Source: an uncultured Planctomycetaceae bacterium (GTDB taxonomy: Bacteria; Planctomycetota; Planctomycetia; Planctomycetales; Planctomycetaceae). From it: 64,000 nt of DNA. Within the stretch, counting starts at the first letter, position 1, and each line of letters begins with the position of its first letter. The DNA lies in assembly GCA_943787265.1 (NCBI GenBank), contig CALSLT010000026.1:62001-126000 (forward strand). Reading direction: 5' to 3'. A program made the position numbers and the translations under genes. Shown here piece after piece: positions 10,901-19,015 of this stretch. Under the pieces are notes generated by a model. The model was not told the origin of the DNA. It did not search any database and saw only the letters and a program-made list of their open reading frames with translations.

Positions 10901-11583
10901 AAGGGATTCCCGGAGACGCTCGGCTGGTCGCCGAAACGCTGCTCGGCAGTCGACCCGTCTGGGCAATCGAACTTCTGGAAGCGGTCGACCGCGGCGAACT
11001 GAAACCGGAAGACGTCTCAGACACCGCACTGCGAAAGATTCTGCTGCACGATAAGAGCCGCATCGGTGAACTCGTCGCCAAACACTGGGGCAGCGTCGCC
11101 GGAGCAACCACCGAGGAAATGCGCAGTGAAGTGGAACGGCTGATGACCATCGTCGAGGCGGCTTCCGGCAACCCGAAAAAAGGAAAGGTTCTCTACATGG
11201 AGAACTGCGGAAAGTGCCACACATTGTTTACTGAAGGTGGCAAGGTCGGGCCGGATCTAACCTCATTCAAACGCGACAACCTGGAACGAGTCATGATCAA
11301 CGTCGTGAATCCAAGTCTCGAAATTCGCGAAGGCTTCGAAAACTACATCATCATCACAACGGACGGTCGAGTCGTAAACGGCTTCCTCGCCGACAAGGAC
11401 AATCAGGTTGTCGTGCTGCGAGGCGTCGACGGCCAGAACCTGATCTTCCGTCGCGACGAAATCGAAGACATGCGAGCGATCAAACGCTCGGTCATGCCAG
11501 AAGGCACGGTCAAGAAGCTGACCGAACAGCAGATTCGAGACCTCTTTGCTTACTTACGAGCATCTCAGCCAGTCAATTATTAG
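7993..11583 (+). CDS. Secreted multidomain protein: jelly roll, PVC-type dehydrogenase propeller, HEAT repeats, cytochrome c
   Basis: 1196 residues. A signal peptide (about 1-30) is followed by a beta-sandwich like the sugar-binding domain of GH2 enzymes (about 40-190, with YRCLVQVPESWAG and NVGATGTFPP). From about 236 comes the PVC-type membrane-bound dehydrogenase propeller with calcium-type loops (DTDGDGVYDK, DKDGDDVPDGD), then alpha-helical HEAT-like repeats (about 650-1000). The C-terminus is a cytochrome c module with CGKCH near residue 1072, the downstream planctomycete motif GGKVGPDLT, and a closing heme-domain helix. It is probably a periplasmic oxidoreductase acting on a carbohydrate, passing electrons to its own heme. 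The family is common in planctomycetes; no substrate is established from sequence. Confidence 0.9.
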   Translation: MIPRLRNFTRRSLFLLTIAGFCSAPLEAIAQSSRPAPAEGWHLVTIPDAWRKMPRGNLAPIDGYSWYRCLVQVPESWAGAKLTLYSEAVDDARASYVNGVNVGATGTFPPQFRSGLGEKGKYDVDADLIEAGKLNTIGIRVYQDNPRPNFSVAPPILMNESAKQAIRMDGDWQYRPGDESAWAKSSAADFGVDVAKLASGTSDRKQGAFARVDDVEDLQRYVMKRKGDNDPIPPAEAEKQFETPDDLDIQLVLSEPHIAQPLFMNWDERGRLWVMEYRQYPEIAGLKMLSRDVYLRAVYDKVPKAPPNHVKGRDRISIHEDTDGDGVYDKHKVFVDGLNLATSFVQSRGGLFVTNPPYLLFYPDKDGDDVPDGDPEVLLEGFGMEDSHSVINSLRFGPDGWLYGAQGSTVSGNIKRPGSKDKPIRTMGQLIWRYHPELRRYEVFAEGGGNTFGVEISEKGEIFSGHNGGDTRGFHYEQGGYSRKGFGKHGPLSNPYAFGYFANMKHHSVPRFTHNFIIYEENVLPDEYRGRLFGIEPLQGQVVMSDFQPDQSSFQTRDISRVVKTNDQWFRPVDIKAGPDGCIYVADLYEQRIDHSSHYAGRIDRTNGRIYRLKPKELPKAKPFDYGKLKSPDLHAQLNHAGKWHRQTTQRLLADRHDERTQGSLLEQTMKAGGQKALELLWALHAAGGLKDDNDVAMTVLGHGDPFVRAWMVRLLCDHYQVEPAIARALATLAAKEPYIEVRKQLASSARRLPAKDALPIIRNLLNYDEDSKDLHQPLMLWWAIEAKASDGSRKEILNLLFADKDVWNTAIVKEHLIDRMMKRYALAGSREELIAAAELLNASPDKASTELLLKGFEDAYKGRSLAGLPDQLVAAIAKSGGGSTALKLRQGDAEAIKTAVTAVESGKDSATDRLQYLQIFGEIRRPEFIPVLLKVVDSDKNADLVSAALTALQAFDDLRVGQSVVKSLKGIPGDARLVAETLLGSRPVWAIELLEAVDRGELKPEDVSDTALRKILLHDKSRIGELVAKHWGSVAGATTEEMRSEVERLMTIVEAASGNPKKGKVLYMENCGKCHTLFTEGGKVGPDLTSFKRDNLERVMINVVNPSLEIREGFENYIIITTDGRVVNGFLADKDNQVVVLRGVDGQNLIFRRDEIEDMRAIKRSVMPEGTVKKLTEQQIRDLFAYLRASQPVNY

Positions 11584-11652
11584 TCGCTAAAGAACGGTAC
11601 GCAGAGATCACAGTGCGGCGGCGTTCCGCTCGGCCGAAAGCAGGCGGTCATC

Positions 11653-11735
11653 GAACCACTGATTCACACGAATAGACACTAATTGCTCAGCCACAACAGA
11701 AGATATTCGTGTTGATTCGTGTCCATTCGTGGTTC
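11653..11735. repeat. Imperfect palindrome of CACGAAT type
   Basis: Arms 11653-11683 and 11705-11735 agree at 24 of 31 positions; the right arm reads as near-tandem ATTCGTG units (ATTCGTGTTGATTCGTGTCC). It sits in the 167-bp gap between two converging genes and may act as a bidirectional terminator. Its vocabulary resembles the inner arms at 6052-6122. Confidence 0.6.
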
Positions 11736-11750
11736 TGTCAGAATCAAGAA

Positions 11751-13385
11751 TTACTTCTTGTCTTTGGCTTCCTCTTTCTTCGGCAGGATCGTGAGCCAGA
11801 TATCGCTGGTTGATCGCTTGAAGGTGGTTAGGTCGAACTCGGCAGAGACAGTTGAGTCTTCGCCGTACTTTCCAACGACTCGCAATGGTCCGTTGAAAGG
11901 TTTGGCAGCGTCCGTCTTCAGGATCAGCTTAACGGCTTTCGATGTGTCGCCTTTGACTTCTGACTTCACCGTTTCAACGGTCGCGCCTTCTGGCAGCTCT
12001 TCAACACTGATCGTGACTTCTTCTTTGAAGCCGTCATTTCGGGCGATCGTGACGGGAATCTCCAGCGGAGTGCCTGGCGTTGCTTTGAAGACGTCGGCTT
12101 TGAGTGTCAGTTTTACGGACGGTTGCCTCGGTCTGATGCTGATTCGATACGCGAATCGCCAGCCGCCTTTTTCGAAGAGGTCTCGAACTCGCACCGTGTA
12201 GTCACCGTCGGCCTTCACCGAAAACACCAGCCGCGAATCAGCTTTGTTACGAACAGCGTCGTCCGATTCACCAAGCGACTTTCCGTCTTTGTCGAAAACG
12301 GTGATGACCGTGTCGAGTGGATGGCCGAGCGATCGTGACTCCGAGGCAATGACCAGGACCTCGCCCTTTTTTGCTGTAAAACGAAAACTGTCTTCATCGC
12401 CGGGTTCATCGATCACTCCGCAGACGGTCGCGGGAACAGTCACTGCCAGTGGCTTTTCACCATTGCACGGTTCGGCAGCAACATGCACGGGCTCGTCAAC
12501 GAGGGTTAATGAAACCTTGTGAGGAAGCTCCGCATGAGTGAGTCCTGGAATCGTTCCAGCATCGACCTTCATCGGTTTGGATAGAGCGTCAGGCAGATTC
12601 CATCCGACCAGTTTTACCGCTGCTTCATTTCCACTTTGAACGGCTGCGGGTTGCACATGATTGGCTACCGGACCGGTCGTCAGCGTCAGGCGGTAAAGAT
12701 AGTCAGCTCCGCCAGCGAATCGGATCGTGCTGTTCGGCGCGGCGGGAAAACCGAAGACTCGCACCAGCCACGTTCCGTCCGCTGGAGCTTCGAACGCAAT
12801 CATCGGATCGAAACCGTGGTCGTCATCAACCTGCTCAAGGACCGTTCCGGTCGCAGTTAGAACCTGCATGATCGGGTCGACGGGGAAGCCCAGTCGCCAG
12901 TTGGCATCGACCTGAGCGACCAGCGTCTGTCCTTTCTTAAGGGTGACGGCGTAAACGTCGACGTCGTTAGCTGCACCGAGCTTCGCATTGATCACCGACG
13001 ACTTTTCGATTGCCTGAGCTTTGGCGACTTCGTTATTCGGCTCGGCCTCGACCACTTCCGGGAGGCGGCCCAGCACGAACGGCATTTGAGCAGTTGCGCC
13101 CTCAACGTTGAAAAACCTCAGCCAGTACAAGCCGGGTCGCGCATCGGCAGCGGTGGTGATCGAGAGTTCGTTGTCTTTCTCGGGAACCTCAAACACGACG
13201 GCCGGGTTGTCGCACCAGACCTGTGTCCCCGGCTGATTGATCTTGCCGGAGACCTTTACAGAGACTTTCTGCCCAATCTGGCCGCCGGGCGGGAACACCC
13301 ATTTAACGTCAGGGGCAGCGGCGTGAAGAAGGCAGCAGGTTGAAAGCAGCCAAACGGCGGGAGCTGCAAAGACGGATGGCCTCAT
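11751..13385 (-). CDS. Secreted protein with pre-peptidase C-terminal (PPC) domains
   Basis: 544 residues with a signal peptide (about 1-23, AAPAVWLLSTCCLLHAAA). An Ig-like N-terminal domain is followed by a PPC-type domain beginning near VEAEPNNEVAKAQ (the E-P-N-(D/N) opening is characteristic) and continuing through NDVDVYAVTLKKGQ. A second PPC-like domain begins near the GDEDSFRFTAKKGE segment. The C-terminus is another beta-sandwich. PPC domains are carbohydrate- or surface-interaction modules of secreted proteins. No catalytic domain is visible. It converges with the large cytochrome gene. Confidence 0.82.
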   Translation of the reverse strand: MRPSVFAAPAVWLLSTCCLLHAAAPDVKWVFPPGGQIGQKVSVKVSGKINQPGTQVWCDNPAVVFEVPEKDNELSITTAADARPGLYWLRFFNVEGATAQMPFVLGRLPEVVEAEPNNEVAKAQAIEKSSVINAKLGAANDVDVYAVTLKKGQTLVAQVDANWRLGFPVDPIMQVLTATGTVLEQVDDDHGFDPMIAFEAPADGTWLVRVFGFPAAPNSTIRFAGGADYLYRLTLTTGPVANHVQPAAVQSGNEAAVKLVGWNLPDALSKPMKVDAGTIPGLTHAELPHKVSLTLVDEPVHVAAEPCNGEKPLAVTVPATVCGVIDEPGDEDSFRFTAKKGEVLVIASESRSLGHPLDTVITVFDKDGKSLGESDDAVRNKADSRLVFSVKADGDYTVRVRDLFEKGGWRFAYRISIRPRQPSVKLTLKADVFKATPGTPLEIPVTIARNDGFKEEVTISVEELPEGATVETVKSEVKGDTSKAVKLILKTDAAKPFNGPLRVVGKYGEDSTVSAEFDLTTFKRSTSDIWLTILPKKEEAKDKK

Positions 13386-13859
13386 GGCTGAGTCTCCGGG
13401 TGCGGGGTGGGAGTTCGATCAACAAACAGATCGATCAAACTTTGCCGATCTTACGCAGCAGAATTCTGCCTGTCACTCTTCACGAGACCGTGGCGTCATT
13501 CCGCAACCAGTCTGAAACACCTTCGGTCGCCAGTCCGCGCAGTATCCGTAAGTCCTTAACTCACTTCGTGTTTTGGTCCGGTCAGGGACTTCGGGTTGGC
13601 ATGGAACCTTCGGCAGGTTGGTGGAAACAATGCATGTTGACCAGTTCTGCAATCTGGATACAATCGGCATAAGTGTTAAATTCGGTAAAATCGGATTAAC
13701 CGGCAGGACCCACAAGGTCGATAACTACCGTAGAGATACACAACCAAGGGATTGCCAAGGATGTTGCACCCTGGTCGGCTGGCTGCAGCTCGCGAAACCT
13801 GCCTTCGCGAACACCGCAGCTTTGTCTGAGCCGGCTCATCAGTTCAGCTCAAAGGATGG
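13386..13859. other. Intergenic region, 474 bp, long 5' leader of the HTH-receiver gene
   Basis: No convincing coding frame. It separates a minus-strand secreted-protein gene from the plus-strand regulator, so it must hold divergent promoters. A good sigma-70-like promoter is at 13637-13664, which would give the regulator mRNA an untranslated leader of nearly 190 bases. A short stem TCGCGAA/TTCGCGA lies around 13792-13811. Confidence 0.6.
13637..13664 (+). promoter_or_regulatory. Sigma-70-like promoter for the HTH-receiver gene
   Basis: TTGACC at 13637-13642 and TACAAT at 13659-13664 with a 16-base spacer: five of six matches to each consensus hexamer. It reads toward the regulator that starts at 13860. 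Confidence 0.55.
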
Positions 13860-14456
13860 ATGAACCCGATGAAGACTGTTTTCACTACCGGAGAAGCTGC
13901 CAAGATCTGCAAGGTCAGCCAGCAGACAATCATTCGCTGTTTCGACTCCGGACAGCTCAAGGGCTTTCGCGTTCCAGGCTCCAGGTTCCGCCGGATTCCG
14001 CGGGACATTCTCTACAGGTTCATGAAGGATAACGGCATCCCGACTGACGCTCTGGAGAGTGGACGACGCAAGGCACTCGTCGTTGATGACGATGAGGAAC
14101 TGGTCGAACTGATCAAAGACGTGCTCGAAGCGGACGGTCGATTCGACATCCGCACGGCCAATAACGGCTTCGACGCCGGCATGATGGTCAAAGAGTACCA
14201 CCCGGACATCATCGTCCTGGACGTCATGCTGCCAGACATCAACGGCCGCGAAGTCTGCCAGCGAGTCCGCGGTGACAACACGCTGGACGACTGCCAGATC
14301 ATCTGCATCAGCGGCATGGTCGAGCAGGACAAGATTCAGGAACTGCGCGACTCGGGAGCGAACGACTTCATGCAGAAGCCGTTTGAAATCGAGAAACTGG
14401 TTGAGCGAATCTGCAAGCTGCTGGATGTCGAACCAGTCGCCGCGAACGCTCGATAG
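13860..14456 (+). CDS. MerR/excisionase-type HTH fused to a response-regulator receiver domain
   Basis: 198 residues. Residues about 6-55 are an excisionase-like winged HTH (FTTGEAAKICKVSQQTIIRC, then FRVPGSRFRRIPR). Residues about 71-190 are a CheY-like receiver with an acidic pocket (VVDDDEE, 74-80), phosphoacceptor D121 (VLDVMLPD), S151 and K173 (QKPF). The DNA-binding part is at the N-terminus, the reverse of OmpR/NarL regulators. The start has a close AAAGGA; a second ATG at 13869 is possible. It is followed by a strong terminator and then a histidine kinase gene, which is its likely partner, although the two appear to be separate transcription units. Confidence 0.88.
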   Translation: MNPMKTVFTTGEAAKICKVSQQTIIRCFDSGQLKGFRVPGSRFRRIPRDILYRFMKDNGIPTDALESGRRKALVVDDDEELVELIKDVLEADGRFDIRTANNGFDAGMMVKEYHPDIIVLDVMLPDINGREVCQRVRGDNTLDDCQIICISGMVEQDKIQELRDSGANDFMQKPFEIEKLVERICKLLDVEPVAANAR

Positions 14457-14481
14457 ACAATCGTAAAACGATGAGACTTTC

Positions 14482-14518
14482 ACGCAGTAGCAGGCCCATT
14501 CCTGCTGCTGCGTTTTTT
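14482..14518 (+). terminator. Rho-independent terminator after the HTH-receiver gene
   Basis: Stem 14482-14494 with 14501-14513 (12 of 13 pairs, ACGCAGTAGCAGG against CCTGCTGCTGCGT), six-base loop, followed by six T at 14513-14518. Confidence 0.85.
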
Positions 14519-14521
14519 GTA

Positions 14522-14551
14522 GGCTGGAACAAGCACTGCGCCGTTCCGGCA
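14522..14551. repeat. Solo arm of the GGCTGGAAC repeat family
   Basis: Matches the arm at 7409-7438 at 25 of 30 positions (GGCTGGAAC...TTCCGGCA) but has no facing partner nearby. Confidence 0.55.
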
Positions 14552-14592
14552 TCGCGAACTGACAAAATGTTGCGGCGAAGTGGTCATGAAAT

Positions 14593-15798
14593 ATGCCAGT
14601 GACTGAATCAGCCAACCAATCGATCGCAGCGTTGCAGCTTGTTCAACAAGCGCTACCGGTTTCGTCAGCCGATGCCCTGTTGGAGTGCCTCGCTGATTCA
14701 TGGCTGCAATCGTCCGGAGCGGCGGCGTGCCATGTTTCGCTGGTCTCAAATCAAAAACTGTCGTCTGCCTTCGCTGATCCCGCCTGCTCAAACGATCCAC
14801 GATTGTCCCATGAGTTGATTGATGCCGCTCCGCACGAGTGGTCGGCAACTCTGGCGAGCAGTGCTTTGACTTTGGTCGTCGATTCCAAATCCGAAATGCT
14901 GACTTCGGTCACCGTTGTCCCATTCGAATTTGACGGGCAGTCACTGGGCGGCGCGCTGCTGCTCGGAGACGTCGAAGACTCCGAGGCTTTCTCCACGTTG
15001 GCGACTGTCAGCGCGCAATTGATCGAACAATTGAGAAACGCGGCAGCATCACCAACCCAGCTTGAACCAGCTTCTGAAACGCGGCTGCGTGATCTGAAGC
15101 TGGAAGCGATGGCCGAATTCGCTGCTGGAGCCGGCCACGAAATCAACAACCCGGTGGCCACCATTGCCGGTCGATCGGCACTTCTACTTAAAACGGAGAC
15201 CGACCCCGAACGACGACGCATTCTGGAAACGATCGGCGGGCAGGCTTACCGCATCCGCGACATGATCGGCGACGCGATGACGTATGCGCGTCCGCCCGAA
15301 CCAGTTCCGGAAGAGTTCAGCCCCGCCGCCGACATTCTTCAGATCAGCGAAAGCCTGCAGCAGCAGTTTGCGGACAAGAACGCGACATTCAAATCGTTGC
15401 TGGACGAATCCATCAAGCTGACCGCTGATCGTGAGCAATTCCGAGTCATCGCTTCCTGCTTGATCAAGAACAGCCTCGAAGCCATCACCACTGATGGCCT
15501 GATCCGACTCGAGCTTGCCCAGACGACGGACATTCCTGGCAAAGATGCGGAACACTCGTCGCCACACATCAGCTTTTCCGTTTCGGACAACGGAGTCGGC
15601 CTCTCCAAAACTGATCGAGAACACCTCTTCGACCCGTTCTACTCAGGCCGCCAGGCCGGTCGAGGCCTCGGCTTCGGCCTTTCGAAGTGCTGGCAAATCC
15701 TGAGACTCCACGGCGGCACGATCGAAGCTGTGGAAACTGCTGAGCAGGACGACGACGCAAGGAACGGCCTCACTGTCACCACGATGTGGCCAAAATAG
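14593..15798 (+). CDS. Cytoplasmic sensor histidine kinase
   Basis: 401 residues with no signal peptide or membrane helix. The first ~145 residues form a degenerate GAF/sensor-like region. The dimerisation and phosphoacceptor helix holds H182 in GAGHEINNPVA, then the ATP-binding domain shows N (KNSLEA), D-x-G (SVSDNGVGLS), F (LFDPFYSG) and the G2 box (GRGLGFGLSKC). The kinase would autophosphorylate H182 and pass phosphate to a receiver, most simply D121 of the HTH-receiver protein encoded just upstream. With no transmembrane segment the signal should be internal. Confidence 0.9.
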   Translation: MPVTESANQSIAALQLVQQALPVSSADALLECLADSWLQSSGAAACHVSLVSNQKLSSAFADPACSNDPRLSHELIDAAPHEWSATLASSALTLVVDSKSEMLTSVTVVPFEFDGQSLGGALLLGDVEDSEAFSTLATVSAQLIEQLRNAAASPTQLEPASETRLRDLKLEAMAEFAAGAGHEINNPVATIAGRSALLLKTETDPERRRILETIGGQAYRIRDMIGDAMTYARPPEPVPEEFSPAADILQISESLQQQFADKNATFKSLLDESIKLTADREQFRVIASCLIKNSLEAITTDGLIRLELAQTTDIPGKDAEHSSPHISFSVSDNGVGLSKTDREHLFDPFYSGRQAGRGLGFGLSKCWQILRLHGGTIEAVETAEQDDDARNGLTVTTMWPK

Positions 15799-15834
15799 GT
15801 CAAGCGTCCGAAATTGCTGTGGAAGCAATTATTG

Positions 15835-16341
15835 CTATTGGGACTCCGCAGTTCGCACTAAATTGCGAATCACCGGGGTAATTGGAAATCCCTCTTCGTC
15901 CTCTGACGCATCCCAATTCGCCCAGTCGTCCATTAACTCTTTGTGGAGTGCATAGTCACCAAGGACGAATTGTTTCAATCTAATGGCGTCGTCAGTCTTG
16001 ACCATTTCTAATGACAAAATACAGCTCATGGCCTCGACAATTATGGCCATCAGTACAGACTTTTCGTCGTCATTCAGATCAGATCTGGAATAGTCATCCA
16101 TCCATTCGCTTGGCGACTTCAGATCGCAAACTTCGCAGGGCCACTCTTGTGAATGCCGATCTGGTGGAGGTAGACCCAGCTTTGCGGCAACGCTTATTTC
16201 GTGTGCACGAATCGCCATTAAATCATCCCATCGTATTTGACGTAAAAGTTGCCTCTGGGTCCCGACAAGCAAGTTCTGATCGGGTTCGGAATCTTCGTCA
16301 ACATCCGCGTGATGACTGATTTTATCTTCCGTGCTTGACAA
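15835..16341 (-). CDS. Hypothetical small acidic protein
   Basis: The reading frame can be extended upstream to 16635, but there it lies antisense to the peptidase gene and turns Ser/Ala-rich, so I place the start at TTG 16341 (about 168 residues). An ATG near 16222 (MAIRAHEIS) is the other possibility. The protein is acidic and mostly helical, with WPCEVCDL as the only pair of close cysteines and an acidic C-terminus (WDASEDEEG). I do not recognise the family. It is convergent with the histidine kinase gene and divergent from the peptidase gene. Confidence 0.55.
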   Translation of the reverse strand: MSSTEDKISHHADVDEDSEPDQNLLVGTQRQLLRQIRWDDLMAIRAHEISVAAKLGLPPPDRHSQEWPCEVCDLKSPSEWMDDYSRSDLNDDEKSVLMAIIVEAMSCILSLEMVKTDDAIRLKQFVLGDYALHKELMDDWANWDASEDEEGFPITPVIRNLVRTAESQ

Positions 16342-16417
16342 GCAGGCCGGTGACCAGCTTTCCTCCGTGGTTCCTGAGTGACCGCTTTTTACCGCCTGAT
16401 TGACAGGATGCTTTGAG

Positions 16418-18421
16418 ATGGATTTTCGTGCTCGACTGACCGTTGCGTTTGTGGTGACGATGTTTGTGACGCTGGCCTCTGCCGACCCGGCTTCGGTTGC
16501 GGCTGAGTTGAAAGGCACGGCAGAGGCTCGGCTCAAGAATGACCTCAAGTATCTGGCTGATGACAAGCTGGAAGGTCGCGGCGTCGGTACTGACGGGCTG
16601 AATCTGGCGGCTGATTTTATCAAGGACCAGTTCAAGCAGGCGGGGCTGGATGTGACCGCTCTGGATGGCGATGCCTTTCAGAAGTTCACGATGGTGACCG
16701 GGACGAAGCTGCTGGAAAACAACTCGCTGAAGTTCGTCGGGCCGGAAGACAAGGCCGTTGAACTGAAGCTCGAAGAAGACTTCAACGTTTGCTCGTTCGG
16801 GGGCAGCGGCAAAATTTCGGGCGAGATCGTTTTCGGCGGATACGCGATCAACGCCAAAGACGCAGCCTACAAGGATTTCGGAGAAGTTGATGTCAAAGGA
16901 AAAATTGTCATCGTCATGCGTCGGACGCCTCAGCAGGCCAACCATAAAGGCCCGTTTGCATCCGGACACGGAATCTCGCGGCACGCTTCGATTCGTTCGA
17001 AAGTCAGCGTTTGCTCAACGGCCGGAGCGGCGGCCATTCTGTTCGTGAACGATCCTCACTCCGTCGATGCTGACACGGAAAAAGCGATCGATTCTGCGAA
17101 CAACGCTGTGGTAAAGGTCGCTCGCGAGCTGGCCAAACTCGAACCAACCGACAAGGCATTTGCCGATACGCGAAGCAAGCTGAACGCGGCACTTGAACGC
17201 GTGAACGGTGCTCACGGAGACGCTCACACCGGCGGCTTCGACACGCTCATGAAGTTTGGATACGCCGGAAACGGCAAGGACGGGGCGATCCCCATCGTCC
17301 ATATTTCGCAGGCGAAGTGTGACGAGCTGTTGAAGGCCGCACTGGACAAGTCGCTCGCTGACCTGGAAGCGGAAATCGACACGGACCTGAAGCCTCGGAC
17401 CCAAGCACTGAAAGGCTGGAAAGTCGCTGGCGAAACCAGTCTCAAACGAATCCGCACGGAAGTGAAAAACGTCATCGGCGTGCTGGAAGGCGAAGGTCCG
17501 CTGGCTGACGAAACCATCGTCGTGGGTGCTCACTACGATCATGTCGGGATGGGTGGAGACGGTTCGCTGGCTCCGGGAGTGATCGAGGTTCACAACGGCG
17601 CCGACGACAACGGCTCGGGAACGGTCGCGTTGATCGAGATCGCCCGGCAGCTCGCCGCTCGCAAAGAACCACTGCCACGACGGGTCGTTTTTATCGCGTT
17701 TACGGCCGAAGAAAAGGGGCTGATCGGCTCGGCCAAGTACGTCGAAAAGCCGCTGTTTCCGCTGGATCAAACAATCGCCATGTTCAACATGGACATGGTT
17801 GGCCGGCTTCGCGAAAGCAAGTTGACAGTCTTCGGAGTCGGCACGTCGCCCACGTTCAAAGACGACGTCACTCGTCTGGGAGAAGGCGCCGAGTTCAAAC
17901 TGTCGCTCAAACCGGAAGGCTTCGGTCCCAGCGATCAGTCATCGTTCTATGCAAAGAAGATTCCCGTTCTGCACTTCTTCACGAACACGCACAGCGACTA
18001 CCACCGCCCCGGCGACGACTGGGAGAAGATCAATTTCAAAGGCATTCAACGAATCGCAGACCTGTTCCGCGACGTCGTTGTTTACACCGCTGAAACTCAG
18101 AAGCGGCCCGAGTACCTGGAAGTCGCCGCCAAGGCCGACATTCAACGGCAGGGCAGCCGACCCTACTTCGGCAGCATCCCCGACTTCAGCGGCGAAGGAG
18201 AGGGTTATGCAATCTCGGGAGTCTCGCCGAAAAGCCCGGCTGCCAAAGGCGGCCTGAAAGGCGGAGACCGGATCGTTCAGTTCGGAGAAAGCAAAGTTGC
18301 TGACCTGAGCGACTTCGACCTCGCCCTGCGAAATTTCTCAGCTGGAGACGAAGTCGACGTCACCGTCCTCCGCGACGGCCAGCGAGTCAAGCTCAAAGTG
18401 ACGCTGGCAAAGCCTCGGTAA
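16418..18421 (+). CDS. Secreted M28-family metallopeptidase with PA and PDZ domains
   Basis: 667 residues from the ATG at 16418; an upstream in-frame start has no support. A signal peptide (about 1-22) precedes a helical region, then a PA-like insert (about 115-300, IVFGGYAINAKD). The M28 catalytic core follows, with the expected zinc ligands and base: GAHYDH, NGADDNGSG, FTAEEKGL, FNMDMVG and NTHSDYH. The C-terminal ~90 residues are a PDZ domain (ISGVSPKSPAAKGGLKGGD). Such enzymes are two-zinc aminopeptidases; the PDZ domain may recruit substrate C-termini. Confidence 0.92.
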   Translation: MDFRARLTVAFVVTMFVTLASADPASVAAELKGTAEARLKNDLKYLADDKLEGRGVGTDGLNLAADFIKDQFKQAGLDVTALDGDAFQKFTMVTGTKLLENNSLKFVGPEDKAVELKLEEDFNVCSFGGSGKISGEIVFGGYAINAKDAAYKDFGEVDVKGKIVIVMRRTPQQANHKGPFASGHGISRHASIRSKVSVCSTAGAAAILFVNDPHSVDADTEKAIDSANNAVVKVARELAKLEPTDKAFADTRSKLNAALERVNGAHGDAHTGGFDTLMKFGYAGNGKDGAIPIVHISQAKCDELLKAALDKSLADLEAEIDTDLKPRTQALKGWKVAGETSLKRIRTEVKNVIGVLEGEGPLADETIVVGAHYDHVGMGGDGSLAPGVIEVHNGADDNGSGTVALIEIARQLAARKEPLPRRVVFIAFTAEEKGLIGSAKYVEKPLFPLDQTIAMFNMDMVGRLRESKLTVFGVGTSPTFKDDVTRLGEGAEFKLSLKPEGFGPSDQSSFYAKKIPVLHFFTNTHSDYHRPGDDWEKINFKGIQRIADLFRDVVVYTAETQKRPEYLEVAAKADIQRQGSRPYFGSIPDFSGEGEGYAISGVSPKSPAAKGGLKGGDRIVQFGESKVADLSDFDLALRNFSAGDEVDVTVLRDGQRVKLKVTLAKPR

Positions 18422-19015
18422 AAGTATTGACCAGCGAAATCGCAAGTGGTGCTTCGGTATGACTGAATTCAGTTCGACATTTGGCCTCGATCCAAACGAC
18501 ATTCGGCACGACACGTTTCGTCGCGCTGCAGGTGAACTTCCACTACTTCGTCTCATTCATTTGCCAAGCGGCATTGAGACCAGTCGTGAACGTCCAACCG
18601 ACGTTTCAGTATATGAGTTTAAGAGGCAGTTGATCTTCGACTTGTCGGAACTTGTGTTCATGAAGGGTCCTCGGGATGATTGAATCAGACACGAATCGGA
18701 TGTCCAAAACCTGTCGAAAGTCTGTTGAGAAGTGATCACAAATCGGAGAGTTGTTGACAGGTCGGAAAACGGCTCGAAAACGGTCAACATTCGGCCACAG
18801 ACCAGTGACCGGCAACTAACTGCCTGTCAACGAGTTTTGAACTCCTTTCCGGACTGGTTGTTGCCGCGCAAACCTTGACGTATCATACGCTTCCTGCGTC
18901 GCGGGAATGATTCTCAACACATCCAGCAGTCGCCTTAATAATACTGCTGAGATATATCTTTTCTTTAAGTAGTTCAGGTACTGCCTGACTCGATTGTCAC
19001 GGAGTGACAGACGCC
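18422..19015. other. Intergenic region upstream of dnaN, about 590 bp
   Basis: It holds one weak frame (18459-18683, listed separately) and then about 330 bp without coding character. In that stretch GTTGAC and GTCAAC elements face each other around 18752-18790 and near-repeated CGGAAAACGG / TCGAAAACGG words lie between them. This is where a promoter, and conceivably a replication origin, would be expected, but I could not find convincing DnaA boxes. Confidence 0.5.
18459..18683 (+). CDS. Possible small protein, 74 residues, uncharacterised
   Basis: A short frame in the gap before dnaN. The text is protein-like, with an amphipathic C-terminal half (LLRLIHLPSG, YEFKRQLIFDLSEL), but the Shine-Dalgarno match is weak and I recognise no family. 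It could be a real small protein or a remnant. Confidence 0.28.
   Translation: MTEFSSTFGLDPNDIRHDTFRRAAGELPLLRLIHLPSGIETSRERPTDVSVYEFKRQLIFDLSELVFMKGPRDD

Noticed and set aside
16342..16635. N-terminal extension of the hypothetical gene at 15835
   Set aside because: It lies antisense to the peptidase signal peptide and turns Ser/Ala/Thr-rich.
18684..19015. Replication origin upstream of dnaN
   Set aside because: Position is suggestive, but no clear TTATCCACA-like boxes cluster there and the A+T-rich part is short; left as an open question.
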